Source of the DNA: DYJK01 sp040755055
GTDB lineage: Bacteria > Bacteroidota > Ignavibacteria > Ignavibacteriales > Melioribacteraceae
Direction: 5' to 3'
NCBI GenBank assembly: GCA_040755055.1
Contig: JBFMBS010000005.1
Location: forward strand, 103,526-167,525
DNA: 64,000 nt
Position numbers and translations under genes: made by a program. Shown in pieces: positions 43,602 through 51,401 of the stretch. Under the pieces are notes generated by a model, which was not told the DNA's origin, ran no database searches, and worked only from the letters and a program-made list of their open reading frames with translations. The stretch's first letter is position 1. Each line of letters starts with the position of its first letter.

Positions 43602-43735
43602 TAAAAGGTTGTCTCAAAAGTAGTTTATCAATAAAATAATCTGCGAAAACCTGACTGCCGTCAGGCAAGTTCAGTTGAATCCGTGTTATCCGCGGTCTAT
43701 TTATAAGTAAGCAAGTACTTTTGAGACAACCTTTA
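43602..43735. mobile_element. MITE-like element 2
   Basis: Terminal inverted repeats AAGGTTGTCTCAAAAGTA and TACTTTTGAGACAACCTT enclose about 130 bp. The interior contains the ACTGCCGTCAGGCAAGT hairpin and GAATCCGTGTTATCCGCGG, both words seen in other intergenic repeats of the window. No coding content. It lies between the GH97 gene and the 3' end of the helicase gene. Confidence 0.75.
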
Positions 43736-43748
43736 ATTCGCTGGTTAT

Positions 43749-45626
43749 CTATCTTTCTCTTCTTTTTTTATTTCTTCCGGCTCGTTCGAATTCCCACGGT
43801 TTCTTTTTGAAGCTTTTCTTTTTATCTCCCGAATTATCTTCCCTTTTCCGTTCGAGTTTTTCACGTTTCCAATCGCGGTCTTTTGAATCTCTCTCCTTCC
43901 AGCTTTTTTCTTTTGAACCAAACCGCGGTTCTCTTCTTCTATCGCCGCTATCGAAATGCCTATCCCTTCCACGATCCGAACGCCCTCTTTCGCCTCTTTC
44001 CCGTCCGTCATCCCTTCCTTTCGATTCGGCAACTTCAAGAGTGATTTTTCTTTTCTTATAACTTTTATCTTTGAAAGCATTCATAACCGTCTGCGCAAAC
44101 TCCGAATCGACTTCGAAGAAAGAGAAATTTTTTAGCAGCTCTATCTTTCCTATTTCAATATCTTTTATGCCGGTGTATTCGTTTATCAAACCCATCAGCG
44201 TGTTTGGACGCAGATCATCGGTTCTGCCGAGATTGATAAAAAAGCGTGTGAAGCCGGCAACGGTTCCTCTCGATTTACCGGTGCTTCGATGTTCGGTCGG
44301 AAGATTAAGATCGGGAGAATTTTTGTAGTAATCTAAAAATCTGTTGAACTCGACCGACACGAATTTTTTGATCAGCTCTTCGCGGTCAAGCCATTCGAGC
44401 TTTCTATAGATATCAGGCAGCATAGGATCTATCTGCGAATAATCAACTTCAACTTTTTCTACGCGGTCAATCAAAAACAAAAGTTGTTTTTCACAGATCT
44501 CTTTGCCGGTAGGAACATGTGAGAACGTAAATTTTTTATTGATCTTCTTTTCGATCTGCTGAAGCCGGCTTTTTTCTTTCATACCGGCAATAACAATCGA
44601 AACACCTTTTCTCCCGGCGCGCCCGGTTCTGCCGCTGCGGTGTGTGTAAACTTCGAGTTCCTCTGATAAGTTGTAATTAATTATGTGAGTTAAATTTTCC
44701 ACATCCAATCCGCGCGCAGCAACATCCGTAGCAACAAGAAGCTGTATATGTCTGCTGCGGAATTTATTCATTACAATATTTCTCTGCTGTTGTGAAAGCT
44801 CTCCGTGCAATGCATCGGCATTATACCCGTCCTTCATTAATTGGTCTGCAACTTCCTGGGTCTCAACACGAGTTCTGCAAAATACAATTCCGTAAATCTC
44901 CGGGTGAAAATCCACAATCCTTTTTAGTGCAAGGTATCTGTCCTTTGAATGAACGAGGTAGGCAACATGTTCAACATTTTCTGCGCCGGCGTTCCGCTTG
45001 CCGATAGTTATCTCGACCGGTTTGCTCATGTACGTGTTGGCAATTGCCAGAACTTCTTTTGGCATGGTGGCGGAGAATAATAGTGTGTTCTTCTGCCTGG
45101 GTGTTTCTTGCAGAATTGTTTCAAGGTCGTCGCGGAAGCCCATATTGAGCATCTCATCCGCTTCATCAAGTACAACAGTTTTAACTTTGGAGAGATCAAC
45201 AATCAATCTATTGATAAGATCAACCAATCTGCCGGGTGTGGCGGAAATAATATGAACGCCTTTTTGAATCTTTTGAATTTGTCTATCGATGCTTGCACCG
45301 CCAAACACAGCAGCAATTTTTACATCGGGTTTATACTTGGCGAAACTTGCAAGATCGTCTGTAATCTGGAGGCATAGTTCGCGTGTAGGACTCAATACCA
45401 GGTACTGGACTTTATTATAATTTGTGTCAACTTTTTGGATTATCGGGATTCCGAATGCTGCGGTTTTACCGGTACCGGTTTGTGCAAGTCCAACTATGTC
45501 TTCCGATTTATCTTTCATCAAGAGGGGTATTACTTTTTCCTGGATCGGCATCGGTGATTCAAATTCAAGTTCTTGAATTGCGCAGATTATATTTTCTTCT
45601 ACGCCGAGTTCTGCAAATGAAATCAT
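43749..45626 (-). CDS. DEAD-box RNA helicase, DeaD/CsdA-like
   Basis: A 625-residue ATP-dependent RNA helicase. Q motif MPIQEKVIP, Walker A AQTGTGKTAA, PTRELCLQ, DEADEML, SAT, and HRSGRTGRAGRKG are all present. A DbpA-type RNA-binding domain lies at about 465-540 (FFINLGRTDDLRPNTLMGLINEYTGI). The last 90 residues are an Arg/Lys/Asp/Glu-rich low-complexity tail, as in cold-shock helicases. Cytoplasmic, in ribosome biogenesis or mRNA turnover by family. Confidence 0.94.
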   Translation of the reverse strand: MISFAELGVEENIICAIQELEFESPMPIQEKVIPLLMKDKSEDIVGLAQTGTGKTAAFGIPIIQKVDTNYNKVQYLVLSPTRELCLQITDDLASFAKYKPDVKIAAVFGGASIDRQIQKIQKGVHIISATPGRLVDLINRLIVDLSKVKTVVLDEADEMLNMGFRDDLETILQETPRQKNTLLFSATMPKEVLAIANTYMSKPVEITIGKRNAGAENVEHVAYLVHSKDRYLALKRIVDFHPEIYGIVFCRTRVETQEVADQLMKDGYNADALHGELSQQQRNIVMNKFRSRHIQLLVATDVAARGLDVENLTHIINYNLSEELEVYTHRSGRTGRAGRKGVSIVIAGMKEKSRLQQIEKKINKKFTFSHVPTGKEICEKQLLFLIDRVEKVEVDYSQIDPMLPDIYRKLEWLDREELIKKFVSVEFNRFLDYYKNSPDLNLPTEHRSTGKSRGTVAGFTRFFINLGRTDDLRPNTLMGLINEYTGIKDIEIGKIELLKNFSFFEVDSEFAQTVMNAFKDKSYKKRKITLEVAESKGRDDGRERGERGRSDRGRDRHFDSGDRRREPRFGSKEKSWKERDSKDRDWKREKLERKREDNSGDKKKSFKKKPWEFERAGRNKKRRER

Positions 45627-45735
45627 TACTTTTCCTATTTATTATTACTTTAAAGATAACTTTAATTTTGATATGAAGGAGAAGAATTCTTGACCGATTA
45701 TTTGTGTATCGAGAGACGCGGATTGGCGCCGCTCA

Positions 45736-46149
45736 CTATTTATTTTCGCTTGAGCTGTTAAGAGTAGGAAATTCCAACTCCTTTTTCTCTTTCGATTTGA
45801 AGAATGCTGTCAAGAAAAGGATGCCTAAAATAAAATCGATTATTCCGCCGCTTAAAATCATTACCGGTATCCTTTGCTGTGCGAACAAAATAAACAAGGC
45901 AATTGCGTAAGAAAACTTTTCTACTATTGCCGGTAAAATTATCATTCTGTAACGAACCGGGTTGATTGCGATAACCAGGAAAAGAATTTGGAAAGCGAGC
46001 ACAACACCGATAAATCCGTAGAAGTATTCGGGATGGGTAATTGCCGGAGGGTAATCCAAACCGATTTGATATTCGGAAAAATAGAGTGGGGTAACAACAA
46101 TAATTCCATACACCCCGGCAATTATAAAGACCCATCTTGCAAATTTCAT
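45736..46149 (-). CDS. four-helix membrane protein, unknown
   Basis: A 137-residue protein with four hydrophobic segments (WVFIIAGVYGIIVVTPLYF, GFIGVVLAFQILFLVIA, IILPAIVEKFSYAIALFILF and GGIIDFILGILFLTAFF) and a charged C-terminal tail. No family recognised with certainty. It follows the bacterioferritin gene by 9 bp on the same strand, so they may be cotranscribed. Confidence 0.7.
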   Translation of the reverse strand: MKFARWVFIIAGVYGIIVVTPLYFSEYQIGLDYPPAITHPEYFYGFIGVVLAFQILFLVIAINPVRYRMIILPAIVEKFSYAIALFILFAQQRIPVMILSGGIIDFILGILFLTAFFKSKEKKELEFPTLNSSSENK

Positions 46150-46158
46150 AGCTGCCTA

Positions 46159-46662
46159 TTATTGTGCAGCGCCGCCCGGTGCGGTGTTAAGCGTTTTGCT
46201 TCTTTCGATTGACTGCAATGCAAGGTAGCGGTCGCCGAACTTTTCGAGATTTTCTGTTTCGGTATCGTATTGATCGAAATGGCGCTCTTCGTCTGCAACC
46301 AAACTTTCAAACAGTTGCTTCGAAACGGAATCTGCATTAACGGAACATTCATTTGCCCACACGTTATATTCTTTGGCGCTTTCATGTTCCATCTGGGCGG
46401 CTTTCTTTAGCATCCCTTTTACATCGTGGATTTTTTCAACCGGGTGTGCCGGAACCATTTCTACTTCACCTTTCAAAAATAAAATTCTCTCGGCAAGTCT
46501 TTCGATGTGAAGCATCTCTTCGATAGCGGTCTTCTTAAATAAATTGGCGAGCAGATCATAACCCATATCATCGCACAAAAAATGGAAATACATATACTGG
46601 TGCACTGCGTGCAGTTCGTCTGCAATGGCTTTGTTCAATAATACTTGACTTTTCTCGTGCAT
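46159..46662 (-). CDS. bfr: bacterioferritin
   Basis: A 167-residue ferritin-like four-helix protein. The diiron ligands appear as Glu in ADELHAVHQY, Glu and His in AIEEMLHIERL, Glu in MEHESAKEY and Glu and His in ADEERHFDQYD. The Met in EEML is where haem-ligating Met52 of bacterioferritin lies. Stores and oxidises iron. A strong AAGGAG SD lies 8 bp upstream. The C-terminal 15 residues extend beyond the usual end. Confidence 0.9.
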   Translation of the reverse strand: MHEKSQVLLNKAIADELHAVHQYMYFHFLCDDMGYDLLANLFKKTAIEEMLHIERLAERILFLKGEVEMVPAHPVEKIHDVKGMLKKAAQMEHESAKEYNVWANECSVNADSVSKQLFESLVADEERHFDQYDTETENLEKFGDRYLALQSIERSKTLNTAPGGAAQ

Positions 46663-47224
46663 CGTGTTCTCCTTGTAAGAATGTTGAAAAATTTACTGTT
46701 CAAAAATATCAAATAAAAATCAATAAGATGTAGTTGGTTTACTTTGGAGTAGAGTAAAAAAGACAACATAACCACAGAGGCACTGAGACACAGAGAGGAA
46801 AGTTTGCAGAGGTAAATAAATAGTTTGACAAAAAATTCTGCACGAGTTAAATTCTGTATGGCTTTTTTACAAGCATCGATGAAGATATTACTACAGATAC
46901 TTCCGCCCTACTTACATGCTGCCTCTCCGGATCCCGGGGCAAACCGTAAAACTGAATAACTTAATTACTGTGCATAAATTTTTAAGTGCATGTATCTAAA
47001 CGAACTACTATGCTTTACACACATATTATTGAAAACTTGCACGGTGTAAGAAGTCCTTTAGATAAGTCGTGATAAACAACAAAGCGTTTGGAATTTATCT
47101 CGAAATTTTTTCGGTTTTTCATCCATATCAGGGAGGAAAGCGATTCTTGATAAATATTATATGCACAATATTGTATCTAGAATTTCTTCATAAATTTGGG
47201 TATCTTTGTTCAAGTAATTTTCAA
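46663..47224. other. intergenic region with inverted-repeat copy 2
   Basis: About 560 bp without a supported gene. It contains an ACCACAGAGGCACTGAGACA repeat-like word near 46771, then the inverted ~120-bp repeat copy at 46824-46945. A frame continues from 47069 into the methyltransferase, but its first 52 residues show no family similarity. Confidence 0.5.
46824..46945 (-). repeat. ~120-bp repeat, inverted copy 2
   Basis: Reverse-complement partner of 37446-37566. Its outer end (right) carries GCCTCTCCGG and ATCCCGGGGCAAACC. Distance between the copies is about 9.3 kb. Confidence 0.8.
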
Positions 47225-48529
47225 ATGGTAAAAATGAATACGAAGCACTTAATAATAAACGGTGATTCCAGATATATGAAAGAACTAAGTGACGAATCTG
47301 TTCACTTAGTAATAACTTCGCCACCATACTGGCAATTAAAAGATTATGGAGCTGATGATCAAATTGGTTTTAATGACAGTTATGAGAGTTATATCAATAA
47401 TCTTAATCTTGTCTGGAAAGAATCTTTTCGAGTCTTGCATAACGGATGTAGGTTGTGTATAAATATCGGCGATCAGTTTGCCCGCTCCGTTTACTATGGC
47501 AGATACAAGGTCATTCCCATTCGAACTGAAATAATAAAATTCTGTGAGACAATCGGTTTTGATTATATGGGTGCAATAATTTGGCAAAAGGTTACAACAA
47601 CGAATACAACCGGCGGCGCAACAATAATGGGTTCATTTCCTTATCCACGAAATGGAATTCTAAAATTAGACTATGAGTTTATACTTATTTTCAAAAAAAA
47701 TGGAACACCACCGAAAGTATCTAAAGAACAAAAAGAACTTTCAAAATTAACAACAGAGGAATGGAATACATACTTTCAAGGACATTGGAATTTTGGCGGT
47801 GCAAAACAAGATAGCCATATTGCAATGTTCCCCGAGGAGCTTCCAAAACGACTTATCAAAATGTTTTCATTTGTAGGAGATACAATTCTTGATCCGTTTC
47901 TTGGGAGTGGCACTTCTTCTCTATCTGCAAAAAATTTGAATCGGAATTCTGTTGGATATGAAATTAATGCTGATTTTATCCCCATCATAAAGAAAAAGTT
48001 AGCTATCAGTGAAAACAAAATGTTTGAAGAACATTCATATAAATTTGTTAAACAAAAAAATCTTCAAATAGATTTTAAAAAAGAAATTGCCAACCAACCA
48101 TATATTTTCAAAGATCCTCATAAACTTGATAAAAAAATTGATGTCAAAAAACTTCAATTTGGTTCCAAGCTAGATAATAATGGAAGTCAGAGAGAAGAAT
48201 ATTATTCTGTTAAAGAAATAATTAGTCCAGAATTATTAAAACTCAATAATGATTTGATAGTTAGATTAATTGGTGTAAAAGAAAATGCAGAAGTAAACGG
48301 AAAGGCAAAGGAATTCCTTGTTAATAAAACAAAGGGGCAAAAGGTATTTCTGAAATACGACGAAAAAAAATATGATGATAAAGATCGATTGCTATGCTAT
48401 CTCTATTTACAAAATAAAACTTTTATTAATGCTCATCTTATTAAAGAAAAACTTGCTCTTGTTGATACTGCCATCAATTTCAAATTCAAAAATAAATTCC
48501 TACACTTACTTGGGAATAATAATGGCTAA
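47225..48529 (+). CDS. DNA (cytosine-N4)-type methyltransferase, MjaI-like, with C-terminal SNase-like domain
   Basis: About 434 residues. Residues 1-265 are a beta-class methyltransferase with motif IV TSPPYW near the start and motif I DPFLGSGTSSLSAKNL near the end. The TSPPY form is typical of N4-cytosine enzymes. After a linker, the last 100 residues read as a staphylococcal-nuclease fold: IVRLIGV, GKAKEFLVNKTKGQKVFLKY, DRLLCYLYLQNKTFINAHLI. SNase Asp40 and Glu43 of DTPE are replaced (KENA), while both Arg positions seem kept, so it is probably not a nuclease and may bind DNA. It overlaps the restriction gene by 8 bp. Confidence 0.8.
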   Translation: MVKMNTKHLIINGDSRYMKELSDESVHLVITSPPYWQLKDYGADDQIGFNDSYESYINNLNLVWKESFRVLHNGCRLCINIGDQFARSVYYGRYKVIPIRTEIIKFCETIGFDYMGAIIWQKVTTTNTTGGATIMGSFPYPRNGILKLDYEFILIFKKNGTPPKVSKEQKELSKLTTEEWNTYFQGHWNFGGAKQDSHIAMFPEELPKRLIKMFSFVGDTILDPFLGSGTSSLSAKNLNRNSVGYEINADFIPIIKKKLAISENKMFEEHSYKFVKQKNLQIDFKKEIANQPYIFKDPHKLDKKIDVKKLQFGSKLDNNGSQREEYYSVKEIISPELLKLNNDLIVRLIGVKENAEVNGKAKEFLVNKTKGQKVFLKYDEKKYDDKDRLLCYLYLQNKTFINAHLIKEKLALVDTAINFKFKNKFLHLLGNNNG

Positions 48530-49158
48530 AGAATGGATTTTGAATAGTGTAATGAATCGTTTCCAACTTAATTTCAAGCGCAATGTCGGTCCGACTTCGG
48601 AATCAGTTAGAAAATGTGCGCCCAAAACCGTTGAAGAATGGGAAGATTACTATTTCAAACACGTTAAAAGCAAAGAGCACATTACTGAACTTGGTAAAAA
48701 AACTTTATGTAAAAATAACCGAAGTTGTTCAAGCTGAACTCGATGATATTACCGAACAAGATTGTATTGAATATATGATTAATCTTGTAATAAGCCGCAC
48801 TTTTGATGGATATATGACAGAAATCGAAACAATTTATGGACAACTTGAAAAGATTTTAGACATTAAAATAGAACCAGCACCTGATGAATGGGATAGACTT
48901 TTCAACGTTGATTTTTATATCAGGATAAATGAAAAATATATTGGTCTCCAAATCAAACCAGTTAACGAAGGTATTCAACTCCCTGAGATTTTTAAGGAAA
49001 GAACCATTCAAGAAGAAACCCACCTCAAGTTTACAGAAGTATTCGGCGGAAAAGTATTTTATGTTTTTTCAACAAAAATAAATGGTAAAAAAGATATTGT
49101 TAATAAAGAAATTATTGACGAAATCAGAACCGAAGTTGAAAGACTAAAAAAACTTTAA
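48522..49158 (+). pseudogene. MjaI-like restriction endonuclease, frameshifted at an A7 tract
   Basis: Starts at the ATG overlapping the methyltransferase stop (MAKEWILNSVMNRFQLNFK, NVGPTSESVRKCAPKTVEEWEDYY), as I recall for MjaI-family enzymes that cut CTAG. At 48696-48702 a run of seven A shifts the frame, which then stops at 48737. Removing one A joins GKK to LYVKITEVVQAELDDITEQD and gives a 211-residue protein running to 49158, including FNVDFYIRINEKYIGLQIKPV, a plausible PD-(D/E)XK-like core. Could be true inactivation, phase variation, transcript slippage or a sequencing error. Confidence 0.7.
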
Positions 49159-49163
49159 AGTGC

Positions 49164-49352
49164 ATATAACAAACCAATCAAGAGGACGCCTTTTTCGCAT
49201 TTGGCCTTTGTGTAATTGTCGGCTTTGTCCTTCTGTGTAATGTTACATTGCAAAGTAGTTTAGTTAAATAGATGTATTTAAATTTATTGGTAGTTGTTAG
49301 TTAAGCGGCATCACTTTTCTGGGGTATCCGCTTATTGGCGACACCGTTATAT
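49164..49352 (+). repeat. attC-like element bounded by ATATAAC/GTTATAT
   Basis: Directly after the restriction gene, ATATAACAAACCAATCAAGAGG starts as the parts ATATAACAAAC and TCAAGAGGAC, which resemble the start of Vibrio cassette repeats. It ends ATTGGCGACACCGTTATAT, so the outer 7 bp are perfect inverse repeats. CGCATTTGGC lies near 49200. It ends 11 bp before the next gene. No integrase is in the window. Confidence 0.4.
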
Positions 49353-49363
49353 TTACAAAAAAT

Positions 49364-49954
49364 ATGAAAAGAATAATTTCGGTTTTCCTAATACTGAGTT
49401 TCAATTCAATTTATTCTCAAGAAAATAATATTTCTCTTTTATTCAATGTTGGTAGAGCAAGTGATAATGATGCAATTGGAAGTTTTGGTGGCGGTGCCGG
49501 ACTTCAAGCGTGGGAATTAGGACCAATATTTAGGTTAGGTGCAGAATATAAATTAAATAAATATTTCTCAGCTCAAGGTTTTGTTTCATATTCCTTTTAT
49601 AAATATGATGGAAGTCGTAGTTATGGAGAAAAATCAAGTGTCGGTTATAATAACATATTAGATTTTATGAGTACCATCAAATGGAATATCGGAATATTCA
49701 ATTTGAATTTAGGTGTTGGCATTTCTCATCAATTTAACGATGATATCAGATATCTAGAAGAAACACAATATCATAGAGCAACTACTTTTATTAATGCAAA
49801 AAGTAAAACTGTTTTTACGGGTCAATTTGGGTTAGGATTCGACATTCACATATATGATAGGTTTTCAGTTCTAGCAGAAGGTGATTTATTTTTTAGAGAG
49901 TATCTCGGTTCTGCCTGGTTATTGGGAGTTAAATATTCATTAAACGAAATGTAA
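49364..49954 (+). CDS. outer-membrane beta-barrel protein
   Basis: A 196-residue exported protein with signal peptide IISVFLILSFNSIYSQ and amphipathic strands (ISLLFNVGRASDND, FRLGAEYKLNKYFSAQGFVSYSFYKY, FNLNLGVGISHQF) ending GSAWLLGVKYSLNEM. It resembles small opacity-like barrels. It is the first gene after the attC-like element and has no clear SD. Confidence 0.7.
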   Translation: MKRIISVFLILSFNSIYSQENNISLLFNVGRASDNDAIGSFGGGAGLQAWELGPIFRLGAEYKLNKYFSAQGFVSYSFYKYDGSRSYGEKSSVGYNNILDFMSTIKWNIGIFNLNLGVGISHQFNDDIRYLEETQYHRATTFINAKSKTVFTGQFGLGFDIHIYDRFSVLAEGDLFFREYLGSAWLLGVKYSLNEM

Positions 49955-50032
49955 ATATTCCCCGGCTGCCGGGAGACATTCCCCGACAGAATTTAATGTA
50001 AACATATCTTTAAAAATTATTGGGAGGAAAAA

Positions 50033-50803
50033 ATGAAAAAACACCTCTCCATACCGTGCTTACTTTTATTGTTAATTTCTATTAGTTCAATAAATCAAGC
50101 TCAAGATACGGTCAATTTAAAAGAAATTGATTTATTAAAGATAGAAGTATTAGTCGAAACGTATGATAGCAAATTCCTTGTCGGTGTTAAGTATAGTGAT
50201 GACGCTCAAAGGTTCAAGATTAAAAGTGTCTATGACAAAAGCGGAAAGAAATTAGAAGGAAAAGTTGCGGGTTTTGTTAATCCGATAGCAGCTCAATATC
50301 AGGATCTTAAAAAATTAAGCGTTGCAACCAACACAAGAGCTGTTTGGAATCTTGAGCAAGATTTGCTGGAAAATTCACAATCAACAAATATCATAAGCCA
50401 AAAAGATACCGGGGTGGTGGTACGTTTAGGAAAGACTTATTCTGAAATTCCAGCATCCGGTTATTTTGGATATAGTGATGCAGAAATGAAACAAGTAATA
50501 GTGAGATTTTACGTGGATGAAGAAGGTACTTTGATAACATACAACATAATTAAGGAAGATGAAAAACTTTGCTCTGAAGTTGCAATTGTTGAAGTAAACG
50601 GGGAAACAATTTTTCTCAAGGAAAGAGAACAAAGAGAAATTCCCGATTACGAAACTCAAAGCGGTGAAAAACATAAAATTCGGGCAATAAGAGATGCAGA
50701 CGGTAAATTACAGGTTTTATCTAACTACTTCGGGGAATATGAACGGGTTCCGTTTCTAAAAGGTTATAAATTTAGTCTTGAAGAGTTTATGAATTCCAGA
50801 TGA
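50033..50803 (+). CDS. exported protein of unknown function
   Basis: A 256-residue protein with signal peptide (LLLLLISISSINQAQ) and a strong GGGAGG SD. The mature part is a mix of short strands and polar segments, with no cysteine pairs and no domain that I recognise. Its upstream spacer (49955-50032) begins with ATTCCCCGGCTGCCGGG, a hairpin word also found after this gene and after the RelE/ParE-like toxin. Confidence 0.65.
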   Translation: MKKHLSIPCLLLLLISISSINQAQDTVNLKEIDLLKIEVLVETYDSKFLVGVKYSDDAQRFKIKSVYDKSGKKLEGKVAGFVNPIAAQYQDLKKLSVATNTRAVWNLEQDLLENSQSTNIISQKDTGVVVRLGKTYSEIPASGYFGYSDAEMKQVIVRFYVDEEGTLITYNIIKEDEKLCSEVAIVEVNGETIFLKEREQREIPDYETQSGEKHKIRAIRDADGKLQVLSNYFGEYERVPFLKGYKFSLEEFMNSR

Positions 50804-50974
50804 TTAATGAAAATATTGTGGTAAATCCCCGGCTGCCGCATCGGCGGAGCGGGCTCGCCTCGCTTCCCCGTCGCGCCTTCGACTTGCCAAAGCTGGCGTC
50901 GGACAAATTGGTTGCTGCTTTACTGTTATACTTCTTATTTTGCATATAGTAGTAAAACAATACATTATAAGCAT

Positions 50975-51358
50975 ATGAATATTACACTTTACATCGCTGC
51001 TTTTTTAACCACTATTGTGGGTGTTGCACATTCCTATCTTGGTGAACGTTACATTCTTGTTCCACTCTCTCGCCGCAAAGACCTCCCCAAAATCTTTGGA
51101 AGCACAGAGTTTACTATCCGCACGCTTCGCTTTGCATGGCATATTACTTCGATCGCTTGGTGGGGATTTGCTGCAGTTTTTGTGCTGCTTGCTAATCCAC
51201 CGGTAACATCACAAGCTTTGGGCACAGTGGTTGGCATTACGTTTCTAGCTCATTTCGTCTTTGTACTGGTAAGTTCGCGCGGCAAACATCTATCGTGGGT
51301 TCTATTTCTAATTATTGGTCTCATTGCTATCTATGCATCGTGCAGCGGAACACTTTAA
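50975..51358 (+). CDS. four-helix membrane protein with His in helices 1 and 2
   Basis: A 127-residue protein: helix 1 AAFLTTIVGVAHSYLGERYIL, helix 2 FAWHITSIAWWGFAAVFVLLA, helix 3 GTVVGITFLAHFVFVLVSS and helix 4 WVLFLIIGLIAIYASC. The ATG at 50975 places helix 1 at the N-terminus. It is convergent with, and clearly resembles, the 135-residue protein at 51399-51806 in spacing and in the HxxxG and WHI motifs. Function unknown. Confidence 0.72.
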   Translation: MNITLYIAAFLTTIVGVAHSYLGERYILVPLSRRKDLPKIFGSTEFTIRTLRFAWHITSIAWWGFAAVFVLLANPPVTSQALGTVVGITFLAHFVFVLVSSRGKHLSWVLFLIIGLIAIYASCSGTL

Positions 51359-51401
51359 TCTGTCGGAGGCTGAGCGGGGTTGCGGCGAGGAGATTCATTT
51401 A
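51356..51401 (+). repeat. GC-rich dispersed repeat, copy E (short)
   Basis: Carries AATCTGTCGGAGGCTGAGCG and GGTTGCGGCGAGGAGATTCAT as two end pieces fused, with the centre deleted. It sits exactly between the stops of two convergent membrane-protein genes and supplies the last bases of both. Confidence 0.7.

Noticed and set aside
43745..44080. 111-codon Lys/Arg/Glu-rich frame on the minus strand
   Set aside because: Alternative frame of the low-complexity helicase tail; composition follows from the repeat-like codons.
31483..49352. Firm integron call
   Set aside because: No integrase gene, and the spacer ends do not give consistent RYYYAAC/GTTRRRY cores; kept only as a hypothesis.
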